Origin: a virus
Virus record (IMG/VR): IMGVR_UViG_3300042544_000528
Coordinates: 1 to 48,957 of that record
Length of the DNA stretch: 48,957 nucleotides
Strand: one strand, 5' to 3'
Numbering within the stretch: the first letter of the stretch is position 1; each line of letters begins with the position of its first letter. The translations under genes and the position numbers were made by a program. The notes below the pieces were generated by a model. It did no database searches. It was not told the DNA's origin and saw nothing but the letters and a program-made list of their open reading frames with translations. Shown here in pieces: positions 1 to 5,469 of the stretch.

Positions 1-294
1 CTCATACCCTTGAATTCCGTAAGCATTCCAAGATCCAATAAGATATTCTTTTATCTCTCTATAGAACTTTGGAAGTTCTTTATTGACACGTCCAATCTTG
101 TAACTACTTACAATCTTTTTTCTAAATAGATTATTGTTAGGTCTTTCAGCGAATATCATATAGTGACTAGCCGAAGAGGTTGATATTATGTTTGATATAG
201 CTTGGTCTACTTTATCATACGCCTGATCTACCTCATCGCAAGAACCCCCTATGTAGCATAGGGAGTCAGCATCTACAAGGATTATTTTATTCAT
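1..294 (-). CDS. 5'-3' exonuclease-like protein (FEN/PIN fold), N-terminal part
   Basis: Partial gene that runs off the left edge; 98 residues are visible from an ATG at 294. The N-terminus reads MNKIILVDADSLCYI: a hydrophobic strand followed by two aspartates (D8, D10), as in the first metal-binding strand of phage FEN-like 5'-3' exonucleases. Further on there is an FRK...YKIGR segment like the FR...YK..R motif of that family. These enzymes remove RNA primers or resect ends during replication and recombination. The start overlaps the stop of the ERF gene by four bases (ATGA), which suggests translational coupling and fits a recombination operon of SSB, annealing protein and exonuclease. The catalytic C-terminal acidic cluster lies outside the window, so the call rests on the N-terminus and context. 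Confidence 0.7.
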   Translation of the reverse strand, partial: MNKIILVDADSLCYIGGSCDEVDQAYDKVDQAISNIISTSSASHYMIFAERPNNNLFRKKIVSSYKIGRVNKELPKFYREIKEYLIGSWNAYGIQGYE

Positions 295-905
295 ATACCT
301 AACTCTTTCTTTTGTTGAGGTGTAACTTCATACTTCTCTAGCATCTTGATTGTAGCCTCTCTGTTTGACTCTAATGCCTTCTTAACAGCATTCATATCAG
401 AGATTGTAGGCTTACTAGCTTGACTTGAATCAGTAGCAGTAGGTTTTGATACAGGCTCTGGCTTACGATTTGGATTGTCAATATCGTCCTCGTCAGTACT
501 AATGTGGAAGTACTTAAGTAGGAAGTATCTCTCTGCATATGTTAATGCCGAGCCAAGACCTTTCTCCCAATCATTCTGACCATTCGCAGCGAAATAATTC
601 TCATCTTTCTCACCAGTCTCACAATCTATCCAAGTGAATCGCATAGTTGCTTTTGTAAGTATCTCTGACTTAAGACCATTCTTTGTTGTATAGTCTTGTC
701 TACTATTCTCGATCTCTAAAACCTCTTGCTTAAGGATAATTCCGTATTCATTCATAAGTGGTTTGATATGCTCTAATACTTTTGATCCTGATACATATTG
801 GTATCCAAATGATTTTGAATCCTTACCAAGTCCTACCACTCTTTTTTGAATCTCTAATAATTTTTGAAATAAATTCATCGTACTTTCTTTTTTTGTTGTT
901 GCCAT
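291..905 (-). CDS. erf: ERF-family single-strand annealing protein
   Basis: 204 residues. Residues 11-60 form an amphipathic N-terminal region, and residues 118-135 contain GSALTYAERYFLLKYFHI, the family signature in which a G-S-A-x-T-Y-A-x-R-Y core is followed by a hydrophobic stretch. An acidic stretch (TDEDDIDN) follows, and then a low-complexity Pro/Ser/Thr linker to a short charged C-terminal domain, the usual ERF architecture. ERF proteins coat ssDNA and anneal complementary strands in phage recombination and genome circularisation. The gene lies between ssb and the exonuclease, the expected partners. The start at 905 is used; an internal ATG at 878 would remove nine residues. A hairpin with a T-run lies just upstream, between ssb and this gene. 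Confidence 0.88.
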   Translation of the reverse strand: MATTKKESTMNLFQKLLEIQKRVVGLGKDSKSFGYQYVSGSKVLEHIKPLMNEYGIILKQEVLEIENSRQDYTTKNGLKSEILTKATMRFTWIDCETGEKDENYFAANGQNDWEKGLGSALTYAERYFLLKYFHISTDEDDIDNPNRKPEPVSKPTATDSSQASKPTISDMNAVKKALESNREATIKMLEKYEVTPQQKKELGI

Positions 906-918
906 AATTTGATTTGAT

Positions 919-947
919 TAAAAAGGGCTACCTATATGATAGCCCTT
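919..947 (-). terminator. Hairpin with T-run between ssb and erf (terminator/attenuator)
   Basis: On the minus strand AAGGGCTA (947-940) pairs with TAGCCCTT (930-923) around a 9-nt loop, and is followed by a T-run in TTTTTAATC. This is the form of an intrinsic terminator, 14 bases before the erf start. No second promoter is visible between it and erf, so it probably attenuates readthrough and makes SSB more abundant than ERF and exonuclease. Confidence 0.6.
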
Positions 948-975
948 GTAGTTGTGTTTTTAATGAAAAGCTTTT

Positions 976-1275
976 TTACCAAGGAAGGTCGTTAGCTTCT
1001 TCTTGTTTCTTAGTAGCTTTCTTGCTTAACTCTGCTTGTTGAACTTTGTCATCACTCCAAAGTTTCTTACCATTACCTAAGAAGTTTCGATTAGCCTTAG
1101 CCTCTCTTTCTTCTTTAGATTGGCTTTGCCAAAGAGATACATTGTTTCCGTACTGATCTTCGGTGTCGTTAACTGATAAAGTAACGTTAACATACTTACC
1201 ACCATTTTTTCCCTCAACGATTTGAGATTTGTCAATTTTTGTTAGGTCGATACTAACTGCTAATAATTGAGCCAT
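976..1275 (-). CDS. ssb: Single-stranded DNA-binding protein
   Basis: 99 residues from the ATG at 1275 (MAQLLAVSIDLTKIDKS). The reading frame extends upstream to 1329, but that extension lies in the leader of a promoter at about 1340-1370 and has no family similarity, so the inner start is chosen. The body has the compact strand-rich pattern of Bacteroidota phage SSBs (SQIVEGKNGGKYVNVTLSVN, then DQYGNNVSLW). A basic Lys-rich linker leads to an acidic/aromatic tip (NDLPW), analogous to the DDIPF tip through which SSBs recruit replication proteins. It binds unwound phage DNA during replication and recombination. It is the first gene of the right-hand end of the recombination operon with erf and the exonuclease. 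Confidence 0.85.
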   Translation of the reverse strand: MAQLLAVSIDLTKIDKSQIVEGKNGGKYVNVTLSVNDTEDQYGNNVSLWQSQSKEEREAKANRNFLGNGKKLWSDDKVQQAELSKKATKKQEEANDLPW

Positions 1276-1332
1276 AAAATATAATTTAATTGTTTTGCCT
1301 ACCTTGTTTTGTTGCTGTCGGCTATTCAACTT

Positions 1333-1370
1333 TAGATTACAAATATACTATTTATTATTTAATATACAAT
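1333..1370 (-). promoter_or_regulatory. Promoter of the ssb-erf-exonuclease operon
   Basis: Minus strand: TATATTTG (1347-1340) fits the Bacteroidota -7 element TAnnTTTG. TTG (1369-1367) lies 19 bases upstream, at the -33 position. The predicted transcript begins near 1333, about 60 nt before the ssb start. Confidence 0.65.
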
Positions 1371-1373
1371 AAT

Positions 1374-1541
1374 TTATTGCAGGTTTTTTTGAATTTCTTG
1401 GTAATACCAATCATCTCTACTCCAACTTTCTTTTAATGAATCAATGATTCTCTTGGTTTTATTGTATAAGTATATGTTTTCAGTCTGCTCTGCAAGATCC
1501 ATAATTTCTTGTAGCTCTGCGATAATTTGTGGTTTATTCAT
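1374..1541 (-). CDS. Small hypothetical protein, 55 aa
   Basis: Open frame from ATG 1541 to TAA 1374-1376; it begins MNKPQIIAELQEIMDL and ends YYQEIQKNLQ. It is mostly helical and charged, with a Trp/Tyr-rich C-terminal part (ESWSRDDWYYQEI). It is collinear with the early block, starts three bases after the preceding gene and stops just before the ssb promoter, so it fills an otherwise empty gap. No family recognised. Placement and a clean reading frame are the support. Confidence 0.55.
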   Translation of the reverse strand: MNKPQIIAELQEIMDLAEQTENIYLYNKTKRIIDSLKESWSRDDWYYQEIQKNLQ

Positions 1542-1544
1542 AGA

Positions 1545-1739
1545 TTAATTAAATAACATATCATACATTTCCTCTTTTAACTCTAGCTCATCCGTCTGAT
1601 TCATAATCATTGTTATGTCAGTTCCGTTGTAAAATACTGACTGAACTACTATCTCTGGGTTGTACTCTGGATCATTGTCGTAAACAACCTCGTACTCAAC
1701 CTCTACTTCCTGAAATCTGTAATTAAATATTCCCTTCAT
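1545..1739 (-). CDS. Hypothetical acidic protein, 64 aa
   Basis: An acidic small protein with a beta-rich N-terminal half (YRFQEVEVEYEVVY) and a helical acidic C-terminus (DELELKEEMYDMLFN). Its start overlaps the 3' end of the 123-residue gene by 17 bases, consistent with coupled translation in the early operon. Function not recognised. Confidence 0.65.
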   Translation of the reverse strand: MKGIFNYRFQEVEVEYEVVYDNDPEYNPEIVVQSVFYNGTDITMIMNQTDELELKEEMYDMLFN

Positions 1740-2094
1740 AATTCACATTGTTTTCTTTAAAAAATTCTTCAACACTAATAATTGTATATCCTTTCTTCTC
1801 GGCAAACTTTCTCCAATAGTTCTTGGCCTTTATATCTAATGCATCGCATATGTCTGCAATTCCGTTATACTTAACTTCTTCACCGCTAGGCGAAAGTGCC
1901 TTGATTACCTTATATGTTCTGCTGTCTGCATTAACATAGTCCTTTGGTCTTGTTGTTCCGTGTACTTTGACGTACTCAACTCCGTCAAAATCATCATCAG
2001 TAAACTTATTAAACTCCTTGTAATTAAGTTTGTTTAGGTGTTGCTTTCTAAGTATAGATGCAACCTCAAATAATGTAAATCTATTTTTATTCAT
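1723..2094 (-). CDS. Hypothetical protein with NUMOD1-like C-terminal segment, 123 aa
   Basis: Residues about 63-105 read TYKVIKALSPSGEEVKYNGI, then an alanine/aspartate-rich helix and a K-NYWRK segment. This pattern (a short beta-hairpin with SGE, then an 'xYxxIxDIxxAL' helix) resembles the NUMOD1/IENR1 DNA-binding modules seen near homing endonucleases, but no nuclease motif is present. The N-terminal half (MNKNRFTLFEVASILRKQHL) is helical and may also be a DNA- or RNA-binding helix-turn-helix. A role in early regulation is possible, but the family call is tentative. It overlaps both neighbours by a few bases. Confidence 0.65.
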   Translation of the reverse strand: MNKNRFTLFEVASILRKQHLNKLNYKEFNKFTDDDFDGVEYVKVHGTTRPKDYVNADSRTYKVIKALSPSGEEVKYNGIADICDALDIKAKNYWRKFAEKKGYTIISVEEFFKENNVNYEGNI

Positions 2095-2287
2095 CTTTTT
2101 TTGATTTTATTTTGTCAATCCAATAATCAGATCCGTCTTCAGATAAATGAAAGCTAAACCACGAAAATAAATCCATTTCGTTTGACGCTATAAGATACGC
2201 CAAGAAAGATTCATCGTGTTGTGATATTGTTTCATTTATTGCTTTAACTTGATCCATTCTACTTAATTCTTTAAAATTTAAACTCAT
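2087..2287 (-). CDS. Hypothetical protein, 66 aa
   Basis: Start set at ATG 2287 (MSLNFKELSRMDQ) because a GGGAGG Shine-Dalgarno-like site lies seven bases upstream, unusual in this phage where most start regions are only A/T-rich. A longer frame to 2302 begins inside that site. Acidic helical protein with an aromatic centre (DLFSWFSFHLSEDGSDYW). The ATG overlaps the stop of the upstream gene (ATGA). No family recognised. Confidence 0.65.
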   Translation of the reverse strand: MSLNFKELSRMDQVKAINETISQHDESFLAYLIASNEMDLFSWFSFHLSEDGSDYWIDKIKSKKDE

Positions 2288-2472
2288 ATTTTTACCTCCC
2301 AATTATTATTTATTAAACTACAATTTTTAAATCGACCTAGAGATAGGTCTCCTTTATCGTTTATGAATGTAAATCCGTATTGGTTACTCCATAGTACGCT
2401 ATACCACTTATCTCTAGTTATAGCCTTTCTAATTAAACTATTTGTTATGACTGACGTACACCTAACTTTCAT
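2284..2472 (-). CDS. Hypothetical small protein, 62 aa
   Basis: Begins MKVRCTSVITNSLIRKAITR and contains DKWYSVLWSNQYGFTFINDK: a small, probably all-beta domain of about 60 residues such as those found in many phage early genes. The frame can be extended to a GTG at 2493, but the ATG at 2472 is preferred. It overlaps the tiny Cys-rich gene upstream by 11 bases and shares an ATGA junction with the gene downstream. Function unknown. Confidence 0.6.
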   Translation of the reverse strand: MKVRCTSVITNSLIRKAITRDKWYSVLWSNQYGFTFINDKGDLSLGRFKNCSLINNNWEVKI

Positions 2473-2572
2473 CGCTTTCGTCTTCAAAATCACAATGCTC
2501 TAAGCAAGATGAACACAAATCACTCCATATGTGGTGTCTCTCTGCACCACAACAGTCACTATACTCTTCCAT
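2462..2572 (-). CDS. Tiny Cys/His-rich (zinc-binding-like) protein, 36 aa
   Basis: Open frame from ATG 2572 to TAG 2462-2464. It reads MEEYSDCCGAERHHIW, then SDLCSSCLEHCDFED. The arrangement CC..HH...C..C..HC, with an acidic tail, matches a type of mini zinc-ribbon protein common in Bacteroidota phages. It is collinear with its neighbours and overlaps the next start. Recognition is by cysteine spacing only; the biological role is unknown. Confidence 0.65.
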   Translation of the reverse strand: MEEYSDCCGAERHHIWSDLCSSCLEHCDFEDESDES

Positions 2573-2575
2573 ATC

Positions 2576-2791
2576 TTATTTATTAAATGTTTCGTTGTAG
2601 TATTCTTTTCCTGTTAAAATATAAGTGTAATTTGAAACACCTCCTGATTTTTTAGTTTGGTTTCCGTGTGCATCAATAATCTGTTGCTTTTCCATTTCCT
2701 TGGCTTTTTTAAACATATCAAAATCATCTTGATTAAATATATATGTTTTACTCATTTCTTCTTCTAACCATTCTACTGCTGTTTGTTTCAT
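2576..2791 (-). CDS. Conserved hypothetical flavobacterial phage protein, 71 aa
   Basis: Begins MKQTAVEWLEEEMSKTYIF; the middle contains the KAKEMEKQQIIDAHGNQ segment and the end reads EYYNETFNK. A small protein with this MKQTAVEWL...EMEKQQI(I/M)DA...YYNETF pattern recurs in Flavobacteriia phages and prophages as a conserved protein of unknown function. That recurrence supports the host assignment. Helical and charged, probably cytoplasmic. It follows the 52-residue ORF in the same operon. Confidence 0.75.
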   Translation of the reverse strand: MKQTAVEWLEEEMSKTYIFNQDDFDMFKKAKEMEKQQIIDAHGNQTKKSGGVSNYTYILTGKEYYNETFNK

Positions 2792-2826
2792 ATCTTATTT
2801 GTTTTTAAAATTGTTAGTCACTCTCA

Positions 2827-2985
2827 TTAATTTAAATAATGTAGTACCTCTACATTATGTAGCAACCTAGCTTGAAGTACAAGGCTACTAAAGTCTAGGC
2901 AGAGAAGTTCTGACCAAACATTTGTGCTTGTGTCAAAAACTATCATCTGCCAAAACTCGCTGTCTATTGTATTTATAAATACCAT
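2827..2985 (-). CDS. Possible small protein, 52 aa
   Basis: Open frame from ATG 2985 to TAA 2827-2829, beginning MVFINTIDSEFWQMIVFD and ending NVEVLHYLN. It fills the 200-base gap between two collinear early genes and starts six bases after the upstream gene. The composition is hydrophobic/acidic without a clear membrane segment. No family recognised, and the absence of any motif leaves it uncertain. Confidence 0.45.
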   Translation of the reverse strand: MVFINTIDSEFWQMIVFDTSTNVWSELLCLDFSSLVLQARLLHNVEVLHYLN

Positions 2986-2991
2986 AATTCC

Positions 2992-3174
2992 TTAGAATCT
3001 AAACACTACTTTCTCGATTAATCTTCTATTAAGAAGTTCCTTCGCTTTTCCGTATGGTATGCTCTCTTGGTCCATAAGGTCGTTTATAGCCTCTGAGTAC
3101 GCCTTTCTCTTTCTTTCTAGGTGTTCTACTACTTTGGATACATTTACTCTATTTGGGTTAATTCTTGGTCTCAT
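2992..3174 (-). CDS. Small basic helical protein, 60 aa
   Basis: Begins MRPRINPNRVNVSKVVEHLE and continues through RKRKAYSEAIN to LLNRRLIEKVVFRF. Strongly basic and helical, so nucleic-acid binding is plausible but unproven. It sits four bases after the 186-residue zinc-ribbon gene. No family recognised. Confidence 0.6.
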   Translation of the reverse strand: MRPRINPNRVNVSKVVEHLERKRKAYSEAINDLMDQESIPYGKAKELLNRRLIEKVVFRF

Positions 3175-3178
3175 AATG

Positions 3179-3739
3179 TTAATTGTTTAATTGTTTTTCA
3201 AAGTTATCTGAGTTTTCTTCAAATGTTAATAGGTTTTGGTAGTATTCTTCAAAGTCCAGTAGTTCTGATTCGCTGTAGTCTGAATGATTAAGCATCTCGT
3301 TTACCCAATCATCGAAGTAGTAGATATCACCTACCAATACTTCCTTTACTATACTCCCGTCTACTAGTCTAGATATAACACAACTCTCTATTGTGTTCTC
3401 TTGATTTCTAAGCGATACTATATCGGATACAAAGCTATCGTACTCTTCCTTATCCTTTAACGATCCACTATGCTCACCTACAGAGCCTTGATTCTTTATC
3501 CTGAAAGATCCGTATGGCTTGTCAATAATAAATTCTTCTCTGACTACATTATCAACAGCTAGTTCCTTGCTTTCATCTAGCTTTATCATATTTCCGTTTT
3601 CGTCTCTCTTTATAGATACTGAGTAATGATAACCGCAGTATGCACAATTAACATATTGCTCACCCGTTCTGTAGTAGAAGTCGCTAAATGCCTCTTGTTT
3701 GCAGTTAGGACAATCTATATAATCAATTACACTTCCCAT
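3179..3739 (-). CDS. Zinc-ribbon-containing hypothetical protein, 186 aa
   Basis: The N-terminus carries two Cys pairs, CPNC (residues 10-13) and CAYC (about 32-35), spaced like a classic zinc ribbon (CxxC-x18-CxxC). An acidic, mostly helical region of unknown fold follows and ends in a Glu/Asn-rich tail (NLLTFEENSDNFEKQLNN). A zinc ribbon in an early phage gene suggests nucleic-acid or protein binding. It is the largest gene of the small-gene array. No catalytic motif is visible. Confidence 0.7.
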   Translation of the reverse strand: MGSVIDYIDCPNCKQEAFSDFYYRTGEQYVNCAYCGYHYSVSIKRDENGNMIKLDESKELAVDNVVREEFIIDKPYGSFRIKNQGSVGEHSGSLKDKEEYDSFVSDIVSLRNQENTIESCVISRLVDGSIVKEVLVGDIYYFDDWVNEMLNHSDYSESELLDFEEYYQNLLTFEENSDNFEKQLNN

Positions 3740-3744
3740 AATAT

Positions 3745-3960
3745 TTATATTTTAGTTAATTCTAGTTCTTCCGCTTGAAAATCAATCGCATAAAAAATTT
3801 GCTCTATCGTTGCCTCGTTATCCAAGGCCTCAATTAAAACTTGCATTGCCTCTTCATCAGTGCAATCATAGTTTTGTTTTACGTCGTCTATGTGCCATAG
3901 GTTTACTACTTGATATCCTGCATCTTTCAAAACCTTTTTTGCTTTTTCTATTTCGTTCAT
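3745..3960 (-). CDS. Conserved hypothetical protein, 71 aa
   Basis: Begins MNEIEKAKKVLKDAGYQVVN and continues LWHIDDVKQNYDCTDEEAMQ. This KAKKVLKDAGYQV-x-NLWHIDDV pattern occurs in many Bacteroidota genomes and phages as a short all-alpha protein of unknown function. It is acidic and probably cytoplasmic. Part of the tightly spaced early operon, separated from its neighbours by four to five bases. Confidence 0.75.
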   Translation of the reverse strand: MNEIEKAKKVLKDAGYQVVNLWHIDDVKQNYDCTDEEAMQVLIEALDNEATIEQIFYAIDFQAEELELTKI

Positions 3961-3964
3961 AATA

Positions 3965-4216
3965 TTAGTTATTAAATTTATAATAATAGTCTTGCATTGT
4001 GTTTATAAGTTCTCTACCATAGGCGGTATGGAATCCATAGCTATGCGTGTAGTTATCTATTGGTGAATTCTCTAGCAATAGGTACATCATATCAAATTGA
4101 TTTTGATTAAACCTCTTACTTGCTTTTGTTATGGCCTTTGCCAAGGCACTGCAATTGTGTCTCGGCGTTTGCCCTAGTGTGTTAACTATATAATCTTTAA
4201 CTTGTGTTGCTCTCAT
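3965..4216 (-). CDS. Hypothetical protein, 83 aa
   Basis: Helical protein beginning MRATQVKDYIVNTLGQTPRH; the middle is rich in Asn/Gln and aromatic residues (FNQNQFDMMYLLLEN) and it ends YYYKFNN. No family recognised. Its start overlaps the stop of the 113-residue gene by four bases (ATGA), indicating coupled translation. Confidence 0.65.
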   Translation of the reverse strand: MRATQVKDYIVNTLGQTPRHNCSALAKAITKASKRFNQNQFDMMYLLLENSPIDNYTHSYGFHTAYGRELINTMQDYYYKFNN

Positions 4217-4554
4217 AATTTTATGTATTCAAATAGGTTACTATTAAATTTGTATGCGTCTCCCTTGTAATTAACATTAAAGGCAAGTACTTCCATAAAG
4301 TCGGTGCTAATAGCTATGCTCTCCTGTGTAAACAAGTTGCACCAATTTTCAGCGTCAGTTAATACCTTACTTTGTCTAGCGTATTTATATTCTAGCATAG
4401 CTACGAATGTAGGCTCAACACTACCATTGAATTCCTTGTCCTTAATGTAGTGGGCCATTAGCCTATACTCCGTTAGTGTAGCGAAGTAGTTAATTACCTC
4501 TTCCGCTGTCATTGGGTTGTTGTTTAACCCTAAATTAATTTGTAGTGCTTTCAT
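4213..4554 (-). CDS. Hypothetical protein, 113 aa
   Basis: Begins MKALQINLGLNNNPMTAEEV; contains an MTAEEVINYFATLTEYRLMA helix and a central acidic/aromatic segment. No motif, signal or membrane segment recognised. It lies between a short cysteine-bearing gene and the 83-residue gene, with an ATGA junction to the latter. Confidence 0.65.
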   Translation of the reverse strand: MKALQINLGLNNNPMTAEEVINYFATLTEYRLMAHYIKDKEFNGSVEPTFVAMLEYKYARQSKVLTDAENWCNLFTQESIAISTDFMEVLAFNVNYKGDAYKFNSNLFEYIKL

Positions 4555-4560
4555 TCTGTA

Positions 4561-4854
4561 TTAGTTTTTATAATCAATTACTTTTTCTTTGTTGAAATTA
4601 TTATTTTTAATTTCTCGTTCTTTATTGTTATCTCTACACATTGTGCAACAATAAAAAGTTTCCTCTGTTATTTCTTGTTCCGTTTCTATACTTGCTTGGT
4701 CGCAAATATCACAATAGATAGTATTCATATATTCTAATTTTTTAGATCCTAACTTCTTATTAATAAAGTCTTCCAACGTCGGAATACCCGACACCATAAG
4801 CGCAATGCGTCTTCTATTTAGATTGCTCGACATAATGCTCGTTTTTAGTTTCAC
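4561..4854 (-). CDS. Hypothetical protein with Cys pairs, 97 aa
   Basis: Residues about 48-51 (CDIC) and 69-73 (CCTMC) form a CxxC...CxxC zinc-ribbon-like pair embedded in an acidic segment. The N-terminal part includes GIPTLEDFINKKLGSKKLE, and the tail is Asn/Lys-rich. Two starts are possible, ATG 4854 and ATG 4833; both overlap the short membrane-peptide ORF upstream. Probably a small nucleic-acid- or protein-binding factor. The start is uncertain. Confidence 0.6.
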   Translation of the reverse strand: MKLKTSIMSSNLNRRRIALMVSGIPTLEDFINKKLGSKKLEYMNTIYCDICDQASIETEQEITEETFYCCTMCRDNNKEREIKNNNFNKEKVIDYKN

Positions 4855-4927
4855 AATGTTTCTCTACTCTAGCTAATACATATAGCGCCACAACTAGTAG
4901 CGCTATAACCTTGATTTTTTGTTTCAT
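4814..4927 (-). CDS. Possible single-span membrane peptide, 37 aa
   Basis: Open frame from ATG 4927 to TAG 4814-4816. It begins MKQKIKVIALLVVALYVLAR, a basic start followed by a 15-residue hydrophobic segment, then a polar charged tail (VEKHCETKNEHYVEQSK). It starts two bases after the first gene of the operon and overlaps the next by 41 bases. Membrane peptides of this size are common among phage early proteins, but coding is inferred from position and the hydrophobic pattern only. Confidence 0.5.
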   Translation of the reverse strand: MKQKIKVIALLVVALYVLARVEKHCETKNEHYVEQSK

Positions 4928-4929
4928 AG

Positions 4930-5148
4930 TTAAAAATTAAAAGTTTCTATTTCCTTTTTTACGGCATTCATATCTTTTAAGCCGTTGATACTTCTGTAAA
5001 AATTTTGATATTCGCTATTGTAAACAACTTCATATCCCGATTTTTGTTTTGATATCTCTAACATACTGATATCATTGGTATTGTTTTTAAATAAATACGT
5101 TGTAGTATTTTCAAATTTATATTTTCTATAAGATTGAGTTAATAACAT
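4930..5148 (-). CDS. First gene of early operon, hypothetical protein, 72 aa
   Basis: The chosen start is ATG 5148 (MLLTQSYRKYKFENTTTYLF), 12 bases after the end of the hammerhead ribozyme. The frame remains open to a GTG at 5214, but that extension would translate the ribozyme core itself, so it is rejected. The protein is small and beta-rich with a charged C-terminus (KDMNAVKKEIETFNF). No family recognised. Being the first cistron behind a self-cleaving leader, its translation and mRNA stability would be the most directly affected by the ribozyme. Confidence 0.65.
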   Translation of the reverse strand: MLLTQSYRKYKFENTTTYLFKNNTNDISMLEISKQKSGYEVVYNSEYQNFYRSINGLKDMNAVKKEIETFNF

Positions 5149-5160
5149 AATAAAAATGTT

Positions 5161-5217
5161 TAAGTGTTTCGTCGTTCTGCGACTCATCAGTATAGGTAAC
5201 GCACCTATAGACACTTA
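5161..5217 (-). ncRNA. Type III hammerhead ribozyme
   Basis: Read 5'->3' on the minus strand. Stem III is TAAGTGT (5217-5211) with ACACTTA (5167-5161), 7 bp, open-ended. The cleavage triplet is G-T-C, with C17 at 5210. Stem I is TATAGGT (5209-5203) with ACCTATA (5197-5191), 7 bp, loop GCGTT. The core is CTGATGA (5190-5184). Stem II is GTCG (5183-5180) with CGAC (5174-5171), loop CAGAA. The second core strand is GAAA (5170-5167). Every invariant core nucleotide of the hammerhead is present and all three helices are perfect. Expected self-cleavage is between 5210 and 5209, leaving a 5'-OH on the early mRNA. It sits in the 5' leader, 12 nt before the first early gene. Confidence 0.93.
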
Positions 5218-5430
5218 TTTATTAATAAAGCAGTATTTGATTAAAACCTTATCCGAAAATTTGCCCTAGTATCTAAACTATAAAAGATGATTCGATTCTA
5301 TAGTTGCAACTAGTATTTTGTTGGCTTTCGTTGTATCCTACCCGTTAGGGTCTCGCCACAATAAAGATTAATAAACTTACTCTATTAATAAATACCAATA
5401 TTTCAAGGAACTCGTCGTTGTTTCATTTTG
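5218..5430 (-). ncRNA. Structured leader RNA upstream of the ribozyme
   Basis: Sequence between the predicted early transcription start (about 5430) and the hammerhead. It has no significant ORF. It contains a CCC-TAAC-GGG hairpin (about 5349-5340) and a longer stem in which AACTATA (5305-5299) pairs with TATAGTT (5282-5276), with an outer CTAG/CTAG pair (5313-5310 with 5269-5266). Cleavage by the hammerhead would release it as a roughly 220-nt RNA. Whether it is a functional small RNA is unknown. Confidence 0.45.
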
Positions 5431-5469
5431 ACACTGCAAACATACAACTATTTAAATTTAAATAACAAA
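5431..5469 (-). promoter_or_regulatory. Main leftward early promoter
   Basis: Minus strand: TATGTTTG (5444-5437) fits TAnnTTTG and is followed by C, as in strong Bacteroidota promoters. TTTG (5469-5466) lies 21 bases upstream at the -33 position. Predicted start of transcription is near 5430, giving a leader of about 280 nt before the first ATG. Confidence 0.7.

Noticed and set aside
5149-5214. GTG-initiated extension of the first early gene
   Set aside because: It would translate the hammerhead core and stem I. The perfect base pairing explains this sequence better than coding does.
5266-5313. Second ribozyme in the leader
   Set aside because: There is a good stem (AACTATA/TATAGTT) but no CTGATGA/GAAA core, no twister or HDV-like pattern that I could recognise, and no defined cleavage site. 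Recorded only as a structured leader.
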